Origin: Marinicella meishanensis
Lineage (GTDB): Bacteria; Pseudomonadota; Gammaproteobacteria; Xanthomonadales; Marinicellaceae
Reading direction: 5' to 3'
Assembly: GCF_019931145.1 (NCBI RefSeq)
Contig: NZ_JAIOUV010000008.1
Span: 186,001 to 250,000, forward strand
DNA length: 64,000 nucleotides
Shown here: positions 19,241 through 32,039 of the stretch, piece by piece
How the letters are laid out: every line of letters begins with the position of its first letter
Position numbering within the stretch: the stretch's first letter is position 1
The notes under the pieces: generated by a model
What the model was told of the DNA's origin: nothing
Databases searched by the model: none
Seen by the model: only the letters and a program-made list of their open reading frames with translations
Translations under genes and position numbers: made by a program

Positions 19241-21334
19241 TTAATATCCAAGCATGTCTGCCAACACCTCTGCTGGGGCCTCGTTGTAATGGTCAAATTC
19301 CATCGAATAACTGGCCCTGCCCTGCGTGGCAGATCTGAGTGCGGTGGCATAGCCAAACATCTCAGACAGTGGGATTTGACATTTGATCACCTTGCCTGAA
19401 GGCGACTCATCAATCCCGTCCAAGGTGCCGCGACGGCGATTCACATCGCCCACCACATCACCCATGTAATCTTCTGGGGTCACAATCTCCACCTTCATGA
19501 TTGGCTCAAGCAACACCGGTGATGCCGCTTTGGCGCCCTCTCTGAAGGCCATGGATCCTGCCACCTTGAAAGCCATTTCACTGGAATCCACCTCGTGAAA
19601 TGAGCCATCATATAAAGTGACGCGACAGTCGACCATGGGATACCCGGCCAACACGCCACTTTCCATTTGTTCTTGTATGCCTTTGTCCACCGGTCCGATG
19701 TATTCCTTGGGAATCACCCCGCCGGAGATTTCATTGACAAATTCATACCCGGCGCCTTGTTCCAATGGCTCCAGTTTGATCTTCACATGGCCATATTGGC
19801 CTTTACCACCCGATTGTTTGACGAACTTACCTTCCTGTTCGACCGCTTGGGTGATGGTTTCTCGGTAGGCCACTTGGGGGTTACCCACATTGGCGTCCAC
19901 TTTGAATTCGCGTCGCATGCGATCAACAATGATGTCCAAATGCAACTCACCCATACCGGAGATGATGGTTTGACCCGAATCTTCATCGGTCGCCACCCTG
20001 AATGAAGGGTCTTCCTGAGCCAGTTTTTGCAGGGCCGTGGCCATTTTCTCTTGGTCGCCGGTGGTTTTCGGCTCCACCGCCACCGAAATAACCGGTTCTG
20101 GAAACTCCATTTTTTCAAGGGTGATGACATGGCTCACATCACACAACGTGTCGCCAGTGACCAGGTCTTTCAAACCCACCGCGGCGGCGATGTCGCCAGC
20201 CCGCACTTCTTGAATCTCTTCACGTGAGTTGGAGTGCATTTGCAGCAAGCGCCCCAGGCGCTCTTTGGCATCTTTTCTGGGATTGTAAATGCTGTCGCCA
20301 CTTTTCACCACGCCGGAGTAAACCCGGAAAAACGTCAAAGTCCCCACAAAGGGGTCGGTGGCAATTTTGAATGCCAACGCCGCAAACGGCTCATCATCAT
20401 TGGCCGCTCTGCTGACTTCTTGGTCTTCATTACCGGGTTCCACGCCAGTGATGGCGGGCACCTCAGTAGGTGAAGGCAACAACTCAACCACCATGTCCAA
20501 TACGGCTTGCACACCTTTGTTCTTAAAGGCCGAACCGCACAGGCAACACACGATTTCATTGTTGATGGTTCCTTTTCGCAAACCAGCGATGATTTCTTCG
20601 CGGGACAACTCACCCGTTTCCAGGTATTGGTCCATCAGCTCTTCGCTGGTTTCGGCAGCCGCTTCAATCATGAATTCCCTGGCTGCTTCACATTGTTCTT
20701 GTAGCTCAGCCGGAATGTCTTCCAACTGATAAGTTGACCCCATGTCATCTTCATTCCAATAGATGGCTTTCATGCGCAGCAAATCTACCACGCCTTTGAA
20801 CGCATCTTCGGCGCCGATCGCCACCTGTACGGGCACCGGATTGGCTCCCAAACGGCTTTTGATCTGTGCCACCACGCGCTCAAAATCAGCACCGGCCCGA
20901 TCCATCTTGTTGACGAAGGCCAATCTGGGCACATGGTATTTGTTGGCCTGGCGCCACACAGTCTCTGACTGAGGCTCAACCCCGCCAACCGCACAAAACA
21001 CCGCCACAGCACCATCCAACACGCGCAACGAACGCTCCACCTCAATGGTGAAGTCAACGTGGCCTGGCGTGTCTATGATGTTGATGCGATGTTCATCAAA
21101 CTGGCGATCCATGCCTTGCCAGAAACAAGTGGTGGCAGCCGATGTGATCGTGATGCCACGCTCTTGTTCTTGTTCCATCCAGTCCATGGTGGCATTGCCA
21201 TCATGGACTTCACCTATTTTGTGAGAGATACCGGTGTAAAACAGCACCCGCTCTGTGGTGGTCGTTTTACCGGCATCAATGTGGGCCATGATGCCAATGT
21301 TTCGGTATCGCTCAATCGGTGTTTTCCGGCCCAC
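19241..21334 (-). CDS. fusA: Elongation factor G
   Basis: Translocase GTPase, 697 residues (E. coli 704). Begins with GTG behind an AGGAA site. Motifs visible: AHIDAGKTT (P-loop), [18 protein letters not shown]. Domains II to V follow in the usual order, with the RGGQYGHV-like segment ([10 protein letters not shown]) of domain IV. 27 bp after rpsG and 24 bp before tuf. Confidence 0.99.
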   Translation of the reverse strand: MGRKTPIERYRNIGIMAHIDAGKTTTTERVLFYTGISHKIGEVHDGNATMDWMEQEQERGITITSAATTCFWQGMDRQFDEHRINIIDTPGHVDFTIEVERSLRVLDGAVAVFCAVGGVEPQSETVWRQANKYHVPRLAFVNKMDRAGADFERVVAQIKSRLGANPVPVQVAIGAEDAFKGVVDLLRMKAIYWNEDDMGSTYQLEDIPAELQEQCEAAREFMIEAAAETSEELMDQYLETGELSREEIIAGLRKGTINNEIVCCLCGSAFKNKGVQAVLDMVVELLPSPTEVPAITGVEPGNEDQEVSRAANDDEPFAALAFKIATDPFVGTLTFFRVYSGVVKSGDSIYNPRKDAKERLGRLLQMHSNSREEIQEVRAGDIAAAVGLKDLVTGDTLCDVSHVITLEKMEFPEPVISVAVEPKTTGDQEKMATALQKLAQEDPSFRVATDEDSGQTIISGMGELHLDIIVDRMRREFKVDANVGNPQVAYRETITQAVEQEGKFVKQSGGKGQYGHVKIKLEPLEQGAGYEFVNEISGGVIPKEYIGPVDKGIQEQMESGVLAGYPMVDCRVTLYDGSFHEVDSSEMAFKVAGSMAFREGAKAASPVLLEPIMKVEIVTPEDYMGDVVGDVNRRRGTLDGIDESPSGKVIKCQIPLSEMFGYATALRSATQGRASYSMEFDHYNEAPAEVLADMLGY

Positions 21335-21361
21335 TTCAAATTCCTTTCCTTGCTTGGTTGT

Positions 21362-21832
21362 TTACCAGCGGTAGTGCGCAAAGGCTCGGTTGGCTTCGGC
21401 CATTTTGTGCACTTCTTCACGACGTTTCATGGCCGCACCACGGTCGTGCAAGGCATCCAACATCTCACCAGCCAATTTGCTGGGCATGTCAGCCTCACCG
21501 CGCTTACGAGCGGCATCGATCAACCAACGCATGGCCAACGCCATTTGACGGCGAGGACGCACTTCAACCGGCACTTGGTAGGTGGCACCACCCACACGAC
21601 GCGACTTCACCTCAACCATTGGCTTCACTTTCTCCAAAGCCTGTTGGGTCAACTCAACCGCATCACCGGATTCTTTCTCAGTCATTTTATCCATGGCGCC
21701 GTAGACGATTTTTTCCGCCACTGACTTCTTGCCACTTTTCATGACCATGTTGATGTATTTACTGATCAGCTCTGATCCGTACTTTGGATCAGGCAACACA
21801 TCGCGCTTAAAATTACTTTTCTTTCGAGACAT
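21362..21832 (-). CDS. rpsG: 30S ribosomal protein S7
   Basis: Primary 16S head-assembly protein; in E. coli it represses the str operon. 156 residues, beginning [21 protein letters not shown]-like sequence, with the [22 protein letters not shown] block. 21 bp after rpsL, a much shorter gap than the roughly 100-bp E. coli S7 regulatory site. Confidence 0.98.
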   Translation of the reverse strand: MSRKKSNFKRDVLPDPKYGSELISKYINMVMKSGKKSVAEKIVYGAMDKMTEKESGDAVELTQQALEKVKPMVEVKSRRVGGATYQVPVEVRPRRQMALAMRWLIDAARKRGEADMPSKLAGEMLDALHDRGAAMKRREEVHKMAEANRAFAHYRW

Positions 21833-21853
21833 CTCTAAAAACCTATTATCTGA

Positions 21854-22225
21854 TTATTTGGGTCGCTTGGTACCGTACTTAGAACGACCTTGTTTGCGGT
21901 CATTCACGCCAGCTGTATCCAGTGCACCACGAACGATGTGATAACGCACACCTGGCAAGTCCTTCACACGACCACCCCTGATCAATACGATAGAGTGCTC
22001 TTGTAAATTGTGTCCTTCACCACCGATGTAACTGGTTACTTCATAGCCATTAGTTAATCTGACACGTGCCACTTTTCGCAGGGCAGAGTTGGGCTTTTTG
22101 GGTGTTGTTGTGTAAACACGCGAACACACGCCACGACGCTGCGGACATGCTTCCAAAGCAGGTACGTTTGTTTTATAGACTTTGTCTTTTCTTGGTTTAC
22201 GAACCAATTGATTTACTGTTGCCAT
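21854..22225 (-). CDS. rpsL: 30S ribosomal protein S12
   Basis: Decoding-centre protein. The ATG at 22225 gives 123 residues (E. coli 124) beginning [13 protein letters not shown]; a TTG two codons upstream is unlikely. The two lysines whose mutation gives streptomycin resistance are wild type ([12 protein letters not shown] and [13 protein letters not shown]). First gene of the str operon. Confidence 0.98.
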   Translation of the reverse strand: MATVNQLVRKPRKDKVYKTNVPALEACPQRRGVCSRVYTTTPKKPNSALRKVARVRLTNGYEVTSYIGGEGHNLQEHSIVLIRGGRVKDLPGVRYHIVRGALDTAGVNDRKQGRSKYGTKRPK

Positions 22226-22256
22226 ATGCAAAATTTACCTTATTTAAAACGAACGA

Positions 22257-22279
22257 CAGGCCAGTTTTCACCGGCCTGC
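22257..22279 (-). promoter_or_regulatory. Hairpin in the rpsL leader
   Basis: CAGGCC and GGCCTG form an inverted repeat in the short untranslated leader between the str promoter and rpsL. No T run follows, so it is unlikely to be a terminator; its function is unknown. Confidence 0.4.
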
Positions 22280-22296
22280 CGAAAATGGGAACGGGG

Positions 22297-22325
22297 ATTT
22301 TAGTTTTTTACCCCAAAATAGTCAA
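22297..22325 (-). promoter_or_regulatory. Sigma-70 promoter of the str operon
   Basis: On the minus strand TTGACT (22320-22325) and TAAAAT (22297-22302) are exactly 17 bp apart, a near-consensus promoter. Transcription would begin about 65 nt upstream of rpsL, between rpoC and rpsL. Confidence 0.8.
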
Positions 22326-22378
22326 GTGCAGATTGAAGTTTTTTGGGCACCCCAATCGGTCTGACTCAAGCGATCAAA

Positions 22379-25300
22379 TCACTCTTTTTCTTCACCAGAG
22401 GCGTCACCATCATCCAGTTGACTCAATTGATCCATCAAAGCCTGCTCTGAATCAACGCCGCCACCGCCGCCTTGGTCGCTGACTTCATTGACCATGGCTT
22501 GCAATTCGGACTGCAATTCAGCTTCTTTGGACTGCATTTGATCCTGGTGGTAGGACAGGCCCGTACCGGCCGGAATCAAACGACCCACAATGACGTTTTC
22601 CTTCAAACCACGCAAGTGGTCTTTGGTGCCTTTGACCGACGCTTCGGTCAACACGCGGGTGGTCTCTTGAAACGAGGCCGCAGAAATGAAGGAGTCGGTG
22701 GCCAATGACGCTTTGGTGATGCCCAACAACATCACCTCGAAGGTGGCAGGAATGCCATCTTGCTTGAGGATCTCGCGGTTGGTTTGCGTCACTTCTTTGT
22801 AAGTCAGTTGGGTGGTTTTCAGGTAATCAGAATCACCCGGCTCAACGATTTCAACCTTGCGCAACATTTGACGGATGATGCATTCAATGTGTTTGTCATT
22901 GATTTTCACCCCTTGCAAACGGTACACGTCTTGGATTTCATTGACCAAGTAAGAGGCCAATGCAATCACGCCTTGCAAGCGCAAAATGTCGTGTGGATTC
23001 GGCTCACCCTCAACCACCACGTCACCTTTGTCCACGTGCTCACCCTCAAACACCACAATCTGACGCCATTTTGGAATCAGTGTTTCCAGTTTTTCGCCAT
23101 TGGATTGGGTGATCACCAAGCGGTTTTTGCCTTTGGTGTCTTTACCAAAACTCACGATACCTGAGGTCTCAGCCTGGATGGCTGGGTCTTTGGGCTTACG
23201 GGCTTCGAACAAATCCGCCACCCGTGGCAAACCACCGGTGATGTCACGGGTCTTCGAAGAGGCTTGCGGAATCCGCGCCAAGAAGTCACCCACTTGCACG
23301 TCTTGGCCGTTTTGGATGTTAATCACCGCGCCGGGGGGCAAGAAGTATTGCGCCGGCACTTCAGAACCAGGCAACATGATGGGGTTGCCTTTTTTGTCTT
23401 CCAATCGAACCATCGGACGCAGGTCTTTACCGGCACTGCCGCGTTGTTTCGGATCGGTGATGATGAAGCTGGTCAAACCAGTCAATTCATCCAATTTTTC
23501 TTCCACGGTGACGCCGTCTTTGAAGTCACTCAAAGCCACCCGACCGGCCACTTCAGACACGATGGGGTGGGTGTGTGGATCCCAGTTTACGATCACGTCA
23601 CCGGCTTTCACTTCTTCGTTGTCCTTGACGTTGATCACCGCACCGTAAGGCACTTTGTAACGCTCTTTCTCTTTACCTGAGCTGGCAATCACTGAGATTT
23701 CGCCCGAACGAGAAATCGATACCAATTTTTTATCGGCGTTGGTCACGTGTTTGATGTTGTGCATTCTGATCGAGCCGTCTGACTTCACTTGCACGTGGTC
23801 AGAAGCCGCCGATTTAGACGCCGCACCACCGATGTGGAAAGTCCGCATGGTCAGCTGCGTACCTGGCTCACCAATGGATTGGGCCGCCATCACGCCGACC
23901 GCTTCACCAATGTTCACCCGGTGACCACGAGACAGGTCTCGACCATAACATTGGGCACAGATACCGAATTCAGATTCACAGCTGATCGGTGAACGCACCA
24001 CAATGCGGTCCAAACCATAGGACTCAATGATTTCCAGGCTTTCTTCACCAATCAAGGTGCCAGACTCAATCACCACTTCGTCATTGGCATTGGTCACATC
24101 AACCGCAACCACCCGACCCAGAACCCGCTCGGCCAGGGTCTCGATCACTTCACCACCATCAACGATGGGTTGCATGACCAAACCTTCGGTGGTGCCACAA
24201 TCGGTTTCGGTGATCACCACATCTTGGGCCACGTCAACCAAACGACGGGTCAAATAACCCGAGTTGGCGGTTTTCAATGCGGTATCGGCCAAACCTTTCC
24301 GCGCACCGTGGGTCGATGAGAAGTACTGCATCACGTCCAAACCTTCACGGAAGTTGGCTTTGATAGGGGTTTCAATGATCGAACCATCGGGTTTGGCCAT
24401 CAAACCACGCATGCCCGAAAGCTGACGCATTTGGGCTTGCGAACCCCGGGCGCCGGAGTCGGCCATGATGAACACGGAGTTCATCGAATCCTGGGTTACT
24501 TTTTTGCCTTCTTTGTCTTCGACTTCGTCGGTACCCAACACCGCCATCATGGCATTGGCCACATCTTCGTTGGCTTTGGACCAGATGTCGACCACTTTGT
24601 TGTAACGCTCACCAGCGGTCACCAGACCAGAAGTGTACTGCTCTTGAATCTTCAGCACTTCGGCATCGGCCTCTTCCAGGATGTCTTTTTTGGCATCTGG
24701 AATGGTTAAATCGGTCACCCCAATGGAGATCCCGGCAATGGTTGAATAGCGGAAACCGGTGTACATCAATTGGTCGGCAAAAATCACCGTGGCTTTGGTA
24801 CCCAACTGGTGGTAACACTCATTCAACAAGTTGGAGATGGCTTTCTTGTTCAAAGTTTGGTTCATGTATTTGAAATCCAAACCTTTGGGCAAAATGTCGG
24901 CCAAAATGGCGCGACCAACGGTGGTTTCAACCAAGTTGGTGGACTCTTCACCACTGGCTTCATCGGTGGTGGTTAAACGCACCTGCACTTTGGCTTGTAA
25001 TGACACGTGGCCATTTTGATAGGCGCGATTGACTTCGCTCATGTCAGAGAAAATCATGCCTTCGCCGCGCTCATTGATCAATTCACGGGTCATGTAATAC
25101 AGACCCAAGACCACGTCTTGTGAAGGGACGATGATCGGCTCACCCGAAGCCGGCGACAAGATGTTGTTGGTGGACATCATCAAAGTACGGGCTTCCAATT
25201 GGGCTTCAATCGACAAAGGCACGTGAACCGCCATTTGGTCACCATCGAAGTCCGCGTTGAACGCGGTACAAACCAAGGGGTGCAATTGAATCGCTTTGCC

Positions 25301-26629
25301 TTCAATCAACACCGGCTCAAATGCCTGGATACCCAATCTGTGCAGGGTTGGCGCCCGGTTCAACAGAATCGGGTGCTCACGAATCACTTGCTCCAAGATG
25401 TCCCAAACTTCAGGGGTCTCGGCATCAACCGAACGTTTGGCGGCTTTGATGGTGGAGACATAGCCGTCTTTCAGCAAGCGGCCCAAAATGAATGGCTTGA
25501 ACAGTTCCAAGGCCATTTTTTTGGGCAGACCACATTGGTGCAAACGCAAGGTTGGGCCCACCACGATCACCGAACGACCGGAGTAGTCCACCCGTTTACC
25601 CAACAGGTTTTGACGGAAGCGACCTTGTTTACCTTTGATCATGTCGGCCAAAGATTTCAAGGGTCGGCGATTGGAACCAGTCACTGCACGGCCACGACGG
25701 CCGTTGTCCAACAAGGCGTCAACCGACTCTTGCAGCATGCGCTTTTCGTTGCGCACAATGATGTCCGGCGCGTGCAGATCCAACAAACGCTTCAACCGGT
25801 TGTTGCGGTTGATCACACGGCGGTACAAATCGTTCAAATCTGAAGTCGCGAACCGACCGCCATCCAAGGGCACCAACGGACGCAAGTCAGGTGGCAGGAT
25901 AGGCAGCACGGTCAAAATCATGTGCTCTGGCTTGTTGCCAGATTTGTTGAAGGCATCGTACAAGGCAATGCGCTTGGACAAACGCTTGATCTTGGTGGCT
26001 GACTTAGTAGACTCGATGTCTTCGTGCAATTTCACCAATTCGGCATTGATGTCAATTTCTTCCAACAAAGCATAAATCGCTTCGGCACCCATCAAGGCCT
26101 TGAACTCATCACCCCAATGCTCGATGGCCTGGGCGTATTGTTCGTCGGTCAACAAGGCGCCCTTTTCCAGGTCAGTCATGCCTGGATCGGTCACCACGAA
26201 TGACTCAAAGTACAGAATTCGCTCAATCTCACGCAAGGTCATGTCCAGCATCAAACCAATGCGTGAAGGCAATGATTTCAAAAACCAGATGTGGGCCACG
26301 GGGCTGGCCAGTTCGATGTGACCCATGCGCTCACGGCGGACTTTGGTCAAGGTCACTTCGGTACCACATTTCTCACAGACCACACCGCGGTGCTTCATGC
26401 GTTTGTATTTACCACACAAGCACTCGTAATCTTTGATCGGACCAAACACAGCCGCACAGAACAAACCGTCGCGCTCAGGTTTGAAGGTCCGGTAGTTGAT
26501 GGTTTCTGGCTTTTTCACCTCACCATAAGACCACGACCGAATCAACTCGGGTGGTGCCAGTGAGACTTTAATCGAGTTAAAGTCTTGGATTTCTTTTTTT
26601 GGATTGAATAATTTAATCAGATCTTTCAT
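22379..26629 (-). CDS. rpoC: DNA-directed RNA polymerase subunit beta'
   Basis: Catalytic subunit, 1416 residues (E. coli 1407). The N-terminal zinc ribbon (CLCGKYKR...CEKCGTEV), the active-site NADFDGDQM with the three Mg-binding aspartates, the trigger-loop region and the second zinc site ([13 protein letters not shown]) are all present. 16 bp after rpoB. No convincing intrinsic terminator is seen after the stop codon, before the str promoter. Confidence 0.99.
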   Translation of the reverse strand: MKDLIKLFNPKKEIQDFNSIKVSLAPPELIRSWSYGEVKKPETINYRTFKPERDGLFCAAVFGPIKDYECLCGKYKRMKHRGVVCEKCGTEVTLTKVRRERMGHIELASPVAHIWFLKSLPSRIGLMLDMTLREIERILYFESFVVTDPGMTDLEKGALLTDEQYAQAIEHWGDEFKALMGAEAIYALLEEIDINAELVKLHEDIESTKSATKIKRLSKRIALYDAFNKSGNKPEHMILTVLPILPPDLRPLVPLDGGRFATSDLNDLYRRVINRNNRLKRLLDLHAPDIIVRNEKRMLQESVDALLDNGRRGRAVTGSNRRPLKSLADMIKGKQGRFRQNLLGKRVDYSGRSVIVVGPTLRLHQCGLPKKMALELFKPFILGRLLKDGYVSTIKAAKRSVDAETPEVWDILEQVIREHPILLNRAPTLHRLGIQAFEPVLIEGKAIQLHPLVCTAFNADFDGDQMAVHVPLSIEAQLEARTLMMSTNNILSPASGEPIIVPSQDVVLGLYYMTRELINERGEGMIFSDMSEVNRAYQNGHVSLQAKVQVRLTTTDEASGEESTNLVETTVGRAILADILPKGLDFKYMNQTLNKKAISNLLNECYHQLGTKATVIFADQLMYTGFRYSTIAGISIGVTDLTIPDAKKDILEEADAEVLKIQEQYTSGLVTAGERYNKVVDIWSKANEDVANAMMAVLGTDEVEDKEGKKVTQDSMNSVFIMADSGARGSQAQMRQLSGMRGLMAKPDGSIIETPIKANFREGLDVMQYFSSTHGARKGLADTALKTANSGYLTRRLVDVAQDVVITETDCGTTEGLVMQPIVDGGEVIETLAERVLGRVVAVDVTNANDEVVIESGTLIGEESLEIIESYGLDRIVVRSPISCESEFGICAQCYGRDLSRGHRVNIGEAVGVMAAQSIGEPGTQLTMRTFHIGGAASKSAASDHVQVKSDGSIRMHNIKHVTNADKKLVSISRSGEISVIASSGKEKERYKVPYGAVINVKDNEEVKAGDVIVNWDPHTHPIVSEVAGRVALSDFKDGVTVEEKLDELTGLTSFIITDPKQRGSAGKDLRPMVRLEDKKGNPIMLPGSEVPAQYFLPPGAVINIQNGQDVQVGDFLARIPQASSKTRDITGGLPRVADLFEARKPKDPAIQAETSGIVSFGKDTKGKNRLVITQSNGEKLETLIPKWRQIVVFEGEHVDKGDVVVEGEPNPHDILRLQGVIALASYLVNEIQDVYRLQGVKINDKHIECIIRQMLRKVEIVEPGDSDYLKTTQLTYKEVTQTNREILKQDGIPATFEVMLLGITKASLATDSFISAASFQETTRVLTEASVKGTKDHLRGLKENVIVGRLIPAGTGLSYHQDQMQSKEAELQSELQAMVNEVSDQGGGGGVDSEQALMDQLSQLDDGDASGEEKE

Positions 26630-26645
26630 GTATTTTCTCCCAGAC

Positions 26646-29600
26646 TCACTCGTTTTCCAGTTCCATGTTCAAGCCCAATGCGCGGACCTCTTTGACCAGT
26701 ACATTGAACGACTCAGGAATGCCTGAAACCGTGTTGTGGTTACCATCAACGATGTTTTTGTAGGTGGCGTTACGACCTTGCACGTCATCTGACTTGACCG
26801 TCAGCATTTCTTGCAAGGTGTAAGCGGCACCGTAGGCTTCCAGCGCCCACACTTCCATCTCACCGAATCGCTGACCACCGAACTGGGCTTTACCACCCAG
26901 CGGTTGTTGGGTCACCAACGAGTATGGACCGGTTGAACGGGCATGCATCTTGTCATCGATCAAGTGGTTCAGTTTCAACATGTACATGTAACCAACGGTG
27001 ACTTTGCGGTCAAATTTCTTACCGGTGCGACCATCGAACAAGGTGGCTTGACCGTCTTCGGACAAACCAGCCAATTGCAACAGTTTTCTGATGTGTTCTT
27101 CTTTGGCACCATCAAACACGGGCGTGGCCATTGGCACACCGCCTTTGAGGTTGTTGGCCAACTCCATCACTTCTTCTTTGCTGAAGCTGGAGAAGCTCAC
27201 TTTGCCTTCGCCGTCGATGTTGTAGATCTCACCCAAGAATTCTTTCAGCTTGGCCACGGTGGCTTTTTCTTCCAGCATTTTTTCGATTTGGTAACCCAAA
27301 CCACGGGCGGCCATGCCCAAATGCACTTCCAGAATCTGCCCAATGTTCATCCGCGACGGTACCCCCAATGGGTTCAAGCAGATGTCCACCGGACGGCCGT
27401 TTTCATCAAACGGCATGTCTTCTTCTGGCACGATCATGGAGATCACACCTTTGTTTCCGTGGCGTCCGGCCATTTTGTCGCCGGGTTGGATGCGGCGTTT
27501 CACTGCCAGGTACACTTTGACCATTTTCAACACGCCAGGCGCCAGATCATCGCCTTTGGCGATCTTGGCTTTCTTCTCTTCAAAACGTTTGTCGAAAATG
27601 TCGCGCTGCTCAGCAATCTGCTCAGCGAAGTCATCCATTTGTGCAGCCAGGTCGTTGTCTTGGGGCTTGATGTCAAACCATTGATCCAACTCCAAGGTGT
27701 CGAAGTAAGACTCTTCGATCACCGCGCCTTTTTTCAAGCCAGGGGCTTTGGCCACTTTGGCGCCCACCAACAATTCACGAATGCGCTGGTGGATCACGGT
27801 GCGCATGATGCGGAACTGGTCATTCAGGTCCTTGCGCACTTTTTCGATTTCTTCTTGTTCAATGCGCTCAGCACGTGAACCCTTTTCGATGCCTTCGCGG
27901 GTGTAGACCTGCACATCAATCACGGTACCGCTGGTGCCTGACTTGACACGCAAAGACGAGTCTTTCACGTCCAAAGCTTTTTCACCAAAGATGGCGCGCA
28001 ACAATTTCTCTTCGGGGGTCAGTTGGGTTTCGCCTTTGGGGGTCACTTTACCGACCAAAATGTCACCGGGACCCACTTCGGCACCGACGTAGACAATCCC
28101 TGAATCATCCAACTTGGTCAACGTGCCTTCAGAAATGTTGGGGATGTCCGCAGTGATTTCCTCGGCACCCAATTTGGTGTCCCGAGCAATACAGGTCAAC
28201 TCTTCGATGTGGATGGTGGTCAGGCGGTCTTCTTTCACCACCCGCTCAGAAATCAGGATGGAGTCCTCGAAATTGTAACCATTCCATGGCATGAAGGCCA
28301 CCAGCATGTTTTGACCCAAGGCCAATTCACCCAAATCAGTGGATGGACCATCGGCCAACACGTCACCGGCTTCAATGCGGTCACCCACTTTCACAATCGG
28401 ACGTTGGTTGACACAGGTGTTCTGATTCGAACGCATGTATTTGATCAGGTTGTAAATGTCGACACCGGGGTCTTTTTCACCGATTTCAGACTGGTCAACC
28501 CGCACCACGATGCGGCCAGCGTCAGAAATTTCCACCGTTCCGCCGCGCTTGGCGATCACGGTTACCCCGGAATCACGCGACACGATGCGTTCCATACCGG
28601 TACCCACCAATGGCTTGTCGGCTTTCAATGTGGGCACGGCTTGGCGTTGCATGTTCGATCCCATCAAAGCCCGGTTGGCGTCATCGTGTTCCAGGAACGG
28701 AATCAAAGCCGCGGCCACCGACACAATTTGTTTCTCAGAGACGTCCATGTAAGAAATCTCTTCGGCTTTCTTCAGCACCACTTCGCCTTTGTGACGACAA
28801 ATGATGAACTCATCGACGAATTTGCCGTTTTTGTCCAACTTGGCACTGTTTTGGGCGATGGGGTTGTCCGAATCCTGAATCGCTGACAGGTAAACAATTT
28901 CATCGGTCACTTTGCCGTTGGCGACTTTGCGGTAAGGGGTTTCCAAGAAACCATAATCGTTGGTTCTGGAATACACCGCCATCGAGTTGATCAAACCAAT
29001 GTTTGGTCCCTCAGGGGTTTCAATCGGACACAAACGACCGTAGTGCGTCGGATGCACGTCGCGCACTTCAAAGCCAGCACGCTCACGGGTCAAACCACCC
29101 GGCCCCAAGGCCGACACGCGGCGCTTGTGGGTGATTTCCGACAAGGGGTTGTTTTGGTCCATGAATTGGGACAATTGGTTGGAGCCAAAGAACTCTTTGA
29201 TCGCCGCTGAGATGGGTTTGGCGTTGATCAGGTCTTGTGGGGTCAAGCCTTCAGACTCGGCCACTGTCAGTCGCTCTTTAACGGCGCGTTGGACCCGAAC
29301 CAGGCCGACGCGGAACACGTTTTCCGCCATTTCACCCACCGAACGCACGCGCCGGTTGCCCAAGTGGTCGATGTCATCGACTTGACCCACACCGTTGCGG
29401 ATGCTGACCAATTCTTTCATCACATCGACGATGTCTTCTTTACTCAGGGTGCCTTCACCCTCGATGTTCTCACGACCCAAACGCATGTTGAATTTCATGC
29501 GACCCACGGCCGACAGGTCATAACGCTCTTTGGCAAAGAACAAACCGTCAAACAAGGAGCGCGCTGCTTCCTCAGTTGGTGGCTCGCCCGGACGCATCAT

Positions 29601-30713
29601 GCGATAGATTTCAATCAACGCTTCTTCGGCGGTGGTGGTTGGATCGATGTTCAAGGTGTTCGACATGTAAGCACCGCGGTCCAAATCATTGACCAACAGA
29701 ATGTCAAATGATTTGACGCCGGCATCGCGGAATTTCTCCAGCACCTCTTCGGTGATGGTGGTGTTGGCTGGCATCAGCACTTCACCGGTTTCTTTGTCAA
29801 TGACGTTGTGACCCAACACTTTTTCGATCAAGTAACTGTCTTCCAGAGTCAACGCGGTCAACTTAGACTTTTTCAGTTTGCGTTCATGGCGCGCGGTGAT
29901 GCGTTTACCGGCTTCCACAATCACTTCTTTGCCATCTTTGATGTCAAAGCCAAATGTTTCCCCTTTCAGATTTTCTGGCACCAACTTCATTTTGGCGTTG
30001 GTTTTGTTCAGGGTGATGGTGGTTTTTTCAAAAAACAGGTCCAAAATCTGTTCGTTGTTGTATTCCAAGGCGCGCAACAAGATCGAAGCCGGCAATTTAC
30101 GGCGGCGATCGATCCGCACATACACGCTGTCTTTGGCATCGAACTCCATGTCCAACCAAGAACCGCGGTAAGGAATCACCCGGGCTGAATACAGAATTTT
30201 ACCGGATGAGTGGGTTTTGCCTTTGTCGTGATCGAAGAACACACCAGGTGAACGGTGCAATTGATTCACGATGACCCGCTCGGTGCCATTGATCACAAAG
30301 GTACCGGTCGGGGTCATCAGTGGTAAATCACCCAGATAAACGTTTTGCTCTTTGATGTATTTGACTTTTTTCTTTTTCTTGGTGCTCTTTTCTTTGTCGT
30401 AGATCACCAATTGAATTTGGGCACGGATGGAGGCCGCATAGGTCATGCCACGCAGTTTACATTCCAGCACATCAAACTCTGGATCTTCTACGCCGACACT
30501 GATGTATTCCAATCGAGCAAAACCAGAGTAGCTTTCAATTGGAAAAATTGAGTTTAAGGCATCATTCAGTCCATTGAGGTTTTTGTCGTTTTCACCCAAA
30601 AATGCCTGATATGATTTGACTTGAGTGTCCAGTAAGTACGGCACATCCAGAACCGCTGAAGAACTGCCAAAGTCTTTTCTGATTCTCTTCTTCTCAGTAA
30701 ATGTATAACCCAT
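26646..30713 (-). CDS. rpoB: DNA-directed RNA polymerase subunit beta
   Basis: 1355 residues (E. coli 1342), beginning [16 protein letters not shown]. The rifampicin-binding region ([23 protein letters not shown], with wild-type Gln, Asp, His and Ser positions) and the [15 protein letters not shown] switch region are intact. Separated from rplL by a 161-bp gap with two hairpins that may tune expression. Confidence 0.99.
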   Translation of the reverse strand: MGYTFTEKKRIRKDFGSSSAVLDVPYLLDTQVKSYQAFLGENDKNLNGLNDALNSIFPIESYSGFARLEYISVGVEDPEFDVLECKLRGMTYAASIRAQIQLVIYDKEKSTKKKKKVKYIKEQNVYLGDLPLMTPTGTFVINGTERVIVNQLHRSPGVFFDHDKGKTHSSGKILYSARVIPYRGSWLDMEFDAKDSVYVRIDRRRKLPASILLRALEYNNEQILDLFFEKTTITLNKTNAKMKLVPENLKGETFGFDIKDGKEVIVEAGKRITARHERKLKKSKLTALTLEDSYLIEKVLGHNVIDKETGEVLMPANTTITEEVLEKFRDAGVKSFDILLVNDLDRGAYMSNTLNIDPTTTAEEALIEIYRMMRPGEPPTEEAARSLFDGLFFAKERYDLSAVGRMKFNMRLGRENIEGEGTLSKEDIVDVMKELVSIRNGVGQVDDIDHLGNRRVRSVGEMAENVFRVGLVRVQRAVKERLTVAESEGLTPQDLINAKPISAAIKEFFGSNQLSQFMDQNNPLSEITHKRRVSALGPGGLTRERAGFEVRDVHPTHYGRLCPIETPEGPNIGLINSMAVYSRTNDYGFLETPYRKVANGKVTDEIVYLSAIQDSDNPIAQNSAKLDKNGKFVDEFIICRHKGEVVLKKAEEISYMDVSEKQIVSVAAALIPFLEHDDANRALMGSNMQRQAVPTLKADKPLVGTGMERIVSRDSGVTVIAKRGGTVEISDAGRIVVRVDQSEIGEKDPGVDIYNLIKYMRSNQNTCVNQRPIVKVGDRIEAGDVLADGPSTDLGELALGQNMLVAFMPWNGYNFEDSILISERVVKEDRLTTIHIEELTCIARDTKLGAEEITADIPNISEGTLTKLDDSGIVYVGAEVGPGDILVGKVTPKGETQLTPEEKLLRAIFGEKALDVKDSSLRVKSGTSGTVIDVQVYTREGIEKGSRAERIEQEEIEKVRKDLNDQFRIMRTVIHQRIRELLVGAKVAKAPGLKKGAVIEESYFDTLELDQWFDIKPQDNDLAAQMDDFAEQIAEQRDIFDKRFEEKKAKIAKGDDLAPGVLKMVKVYLAVKRRIQPGDKMAGRHGNKGVISMIVPEEDMPFDENGRPVDICLNPLGVPSRMNIGQILEVHLGMAARGLGYQIEKMLEEKATVAKLKEFLGEIYNIDGEGKVSFSSFSKEEVMELANNLKGGVPMATPVFDGAKEEHIRKLLQLAGLSEDGQATLFDGRTGKKFDRKVTVGYMYMLKLNHLIDDKMHARSTGPYSLVTQQPLGGKAQFGGQRFGEMEVWALEAYGAAYTLQEMLTVKSDDVQGRNATYKNIVDGNHNTVSGIPESFNVLVKEVRALGLNMELENE

Positions 30714-30737
30714 CGATTTGTCACCTTCACCATGCTC

Positions 30738-30756
30738 GCGAAATGGGGTATTTCGC
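30738..30756 (-). promoter_or_regulatory. Small hairpin just upstream of rpoB
   Basis: A perfect 7-bp inverted repeat (GCGAAAT/ATTTCGC, loop of 5) lies 25 bp before the rpoB ATG. It could affect rpoB translation initiation or RNA processing; this is an inference from position only. Confidence 0.35.
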
Positions 30757-30819
30757 TATTGATATATGTATTTTTTTACGCTTTTGATCGCCGTTTTGAA
30801 TCGGTGATTTTTTAAGCGA

Positions 30820-30850
30820 CTAAAGGCCGACATAAAATGTCAGCCTTTAG
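30820..30850 (-). promoter_or_regulatory. Hairpin in the rplL-rpoB gap, likely attenuator or processing site
   Basis: A 14-bp stem with one G-T pair (CTAAAGGCTGACAT/ATGTCGGCCTTTAG, 3-nt loop), 24 bp after the rplL stop. On the minus strand no T run follows directly. E. coli has a partial terminator and an RNase III site in this gap; the long stem would fit either role. Confidence 0.6.
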
Positions 30851-30874
30851 ATTTTGCTTAATTACGTTGTGTAA

Positions 30875-31252
30875 TTATTTCAACTCGACAGTTGCACCTG
30901 CTTCTTCGAGTTGTTTTTTGACTTCTTCGGCTTCGGCTTTGTCAACACCTTCTTTGATTGGTGCTGGTGCGCCTTCAACCAACTCTTTGGCTTCTTTCAA
31001 GCCCAAGCCAGTGATGCCACGAACGGCTTTGATCACGCCGACTTTCTTGTCGCCGAAACCAGCCAGGATGACGTCGAATTCAGATTGCTCAGCAGCGGCT
31101 TCACCAGCAGCAGCGGCAGCCACAGGAGCGGCAGCAACTGCGGCAGCAGCTGAGACACCAAATTTCTCTTCCATCGCTTCGATTAACTCAACAACGTCCA
31201 TCACGCTCATTGCTGAAATTGCTTCTAAAATATCATCTTTTGATACGGCCAT
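30875..31252 (-). CDS. rplL: 50S ribosomal protein L7/L12
   Basis: Stalk protein that recruits translation GTPases, 125 residues (E. coli 121). N-terminal dimerisation domain, an Ala/Gly-rich hinge ([18 protein letters not shown]) and the C-terminal domain ([20 protein letters not shown]). 31 bp after rplJ. Confidence 0.99.
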   Translation of the reverse strand: MAVSKDDILEAISAMSVMDVVELIEAMEEKFGVSAAAAVAAAPVAAAAAGEAAAEQSEFDVILAGFGDKKVGVIKAVRGITGLGLKEAKELVEGAPAPIKEGVDKAEAEEVKKQLEEAGATVELK

Positions 31253-31283
31253 TTTATTTCTCCAAAAATGTAAAGTTTGTTAC

Positions 31284-31808
31284 TTATGCAGCTTTTGAAT
31301 CTTTGATTGCTGCGATTGTACGTGTCAGTTTTGCGTGTGGCTCGGCCAAAGTTCTGGCCAACTTCTCGATCGGTGCTTTCATCACCGACATCAGTTGAGA
31401 AATGGCTTGGTCTTTGGTCGGCAATGAAGCCAGACGGGCCAGCTCCGATGCCGCCAACAATGAACCACCGATGGAAACAAATTTAACTTCCAAGTGATCA
31501 TTGTCTTTGGCGTGGTCTTTGATCAAACGCGCGGCACAACCAGGATCTTCCTGACTGAATGCATACAACAAAGGACCGACCAAGGCATCGGCGATGCACT
31601 CGTATTCGGTACCTTGTACGGCTCTTTTGACCAAAGTATTTTTTGCCACCCTCAGATACACACCGGTTTTGCGGGCATCTGAACGCATCGCGGTCATCAG
31701 ATCAACCGATGAACCACGGTACTCAGCTGCCACCAAAGAGTGGGCATCTTGAGCTACGTTGGCAATTTCACTGACTACAGCTTTTTTCTGCTCTAAATTG
31801 AGCGCCAT
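31284..31808 (-). CDS. rplJ: 50S ribosomal protein L10
   Basis: Stalk base that holds L7/L12 dimers and, in E. coli, represses its own operon by binding the leader RNA. The ATG at 31808 follows a strong GGAGG and gives 174 residues (E. coli 165) beginning MALNLEQKKAVVSEI. The upstream in-frame extension is leader RNA, not protein. Confidence 0.97.
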   Translation of the reverse strand: MALNLEQKKAVVSEIANVAQDAHSLVAAEYRGSSVDLMTAMRSDARKTGVYLRVAKNTLVKRAVQGTEYECIADALVGPLLYAFSQEDPGCAARLIKDHAKDNDHLEVKFVSIGGSLLAASELARLASLPTKDQAISQLMSVMKAPIEKLARTLAEPHAKLTRTIAAIKDSKAA

Positions 31809-32030
31809 GATAACCTCCAAAGGCTCATGCAGCATATGCTGCAGTACGACTCATACACCGCTTGACCACGAGGGCTGCAAGCGGCACCTTTTTGGTGACC
31901 TAACAGAATTCTGTCTGGGGGCACCATCTGCGTAGGAAATTAAGTGAACCGACGTAAACGCCTGCTGCACACCTACGGTCTTTGATGACTGCTGAACCCT
32001 TGCGAGTTCAACAACCCTCAAAATTTCGGG
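31809..32030 (-). promoter_or_regulatory. L10 leader (rplJ autoregulatory RNA)
   Basis: The gap of about 230 nt between rplA and rplJ is rich in complementary segments. A CCGTAGGTG element near 31970 can pair with CCTACGCAGATGG near 31930, and a GGTCACC/GGTGCC region follows, the arrangement of the conserved L10 leader of Gammaproteobacteria to which the L10(L12)4 complex binds. The call rests on position and these motifs; a covariance model was not run. Confidence 0.75.
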
Positions 32031-32039
32031 GATCGCGGA

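Noticed and set aside
22326-22378. Intrinsic terminator after rpoC
   Set aside because: Only a very small GGG/CCC stem before a short A run was found; the evidence is too weak.
26943-27878. Long plus-strand frame opposite rpoB, and similar frames opposite rpoC, fusA and the tuf genes
   Set aside because: These are antisense shadows of strongly biased codon use in highly expressed genes, with His/Phe-rich translations and no start signals.
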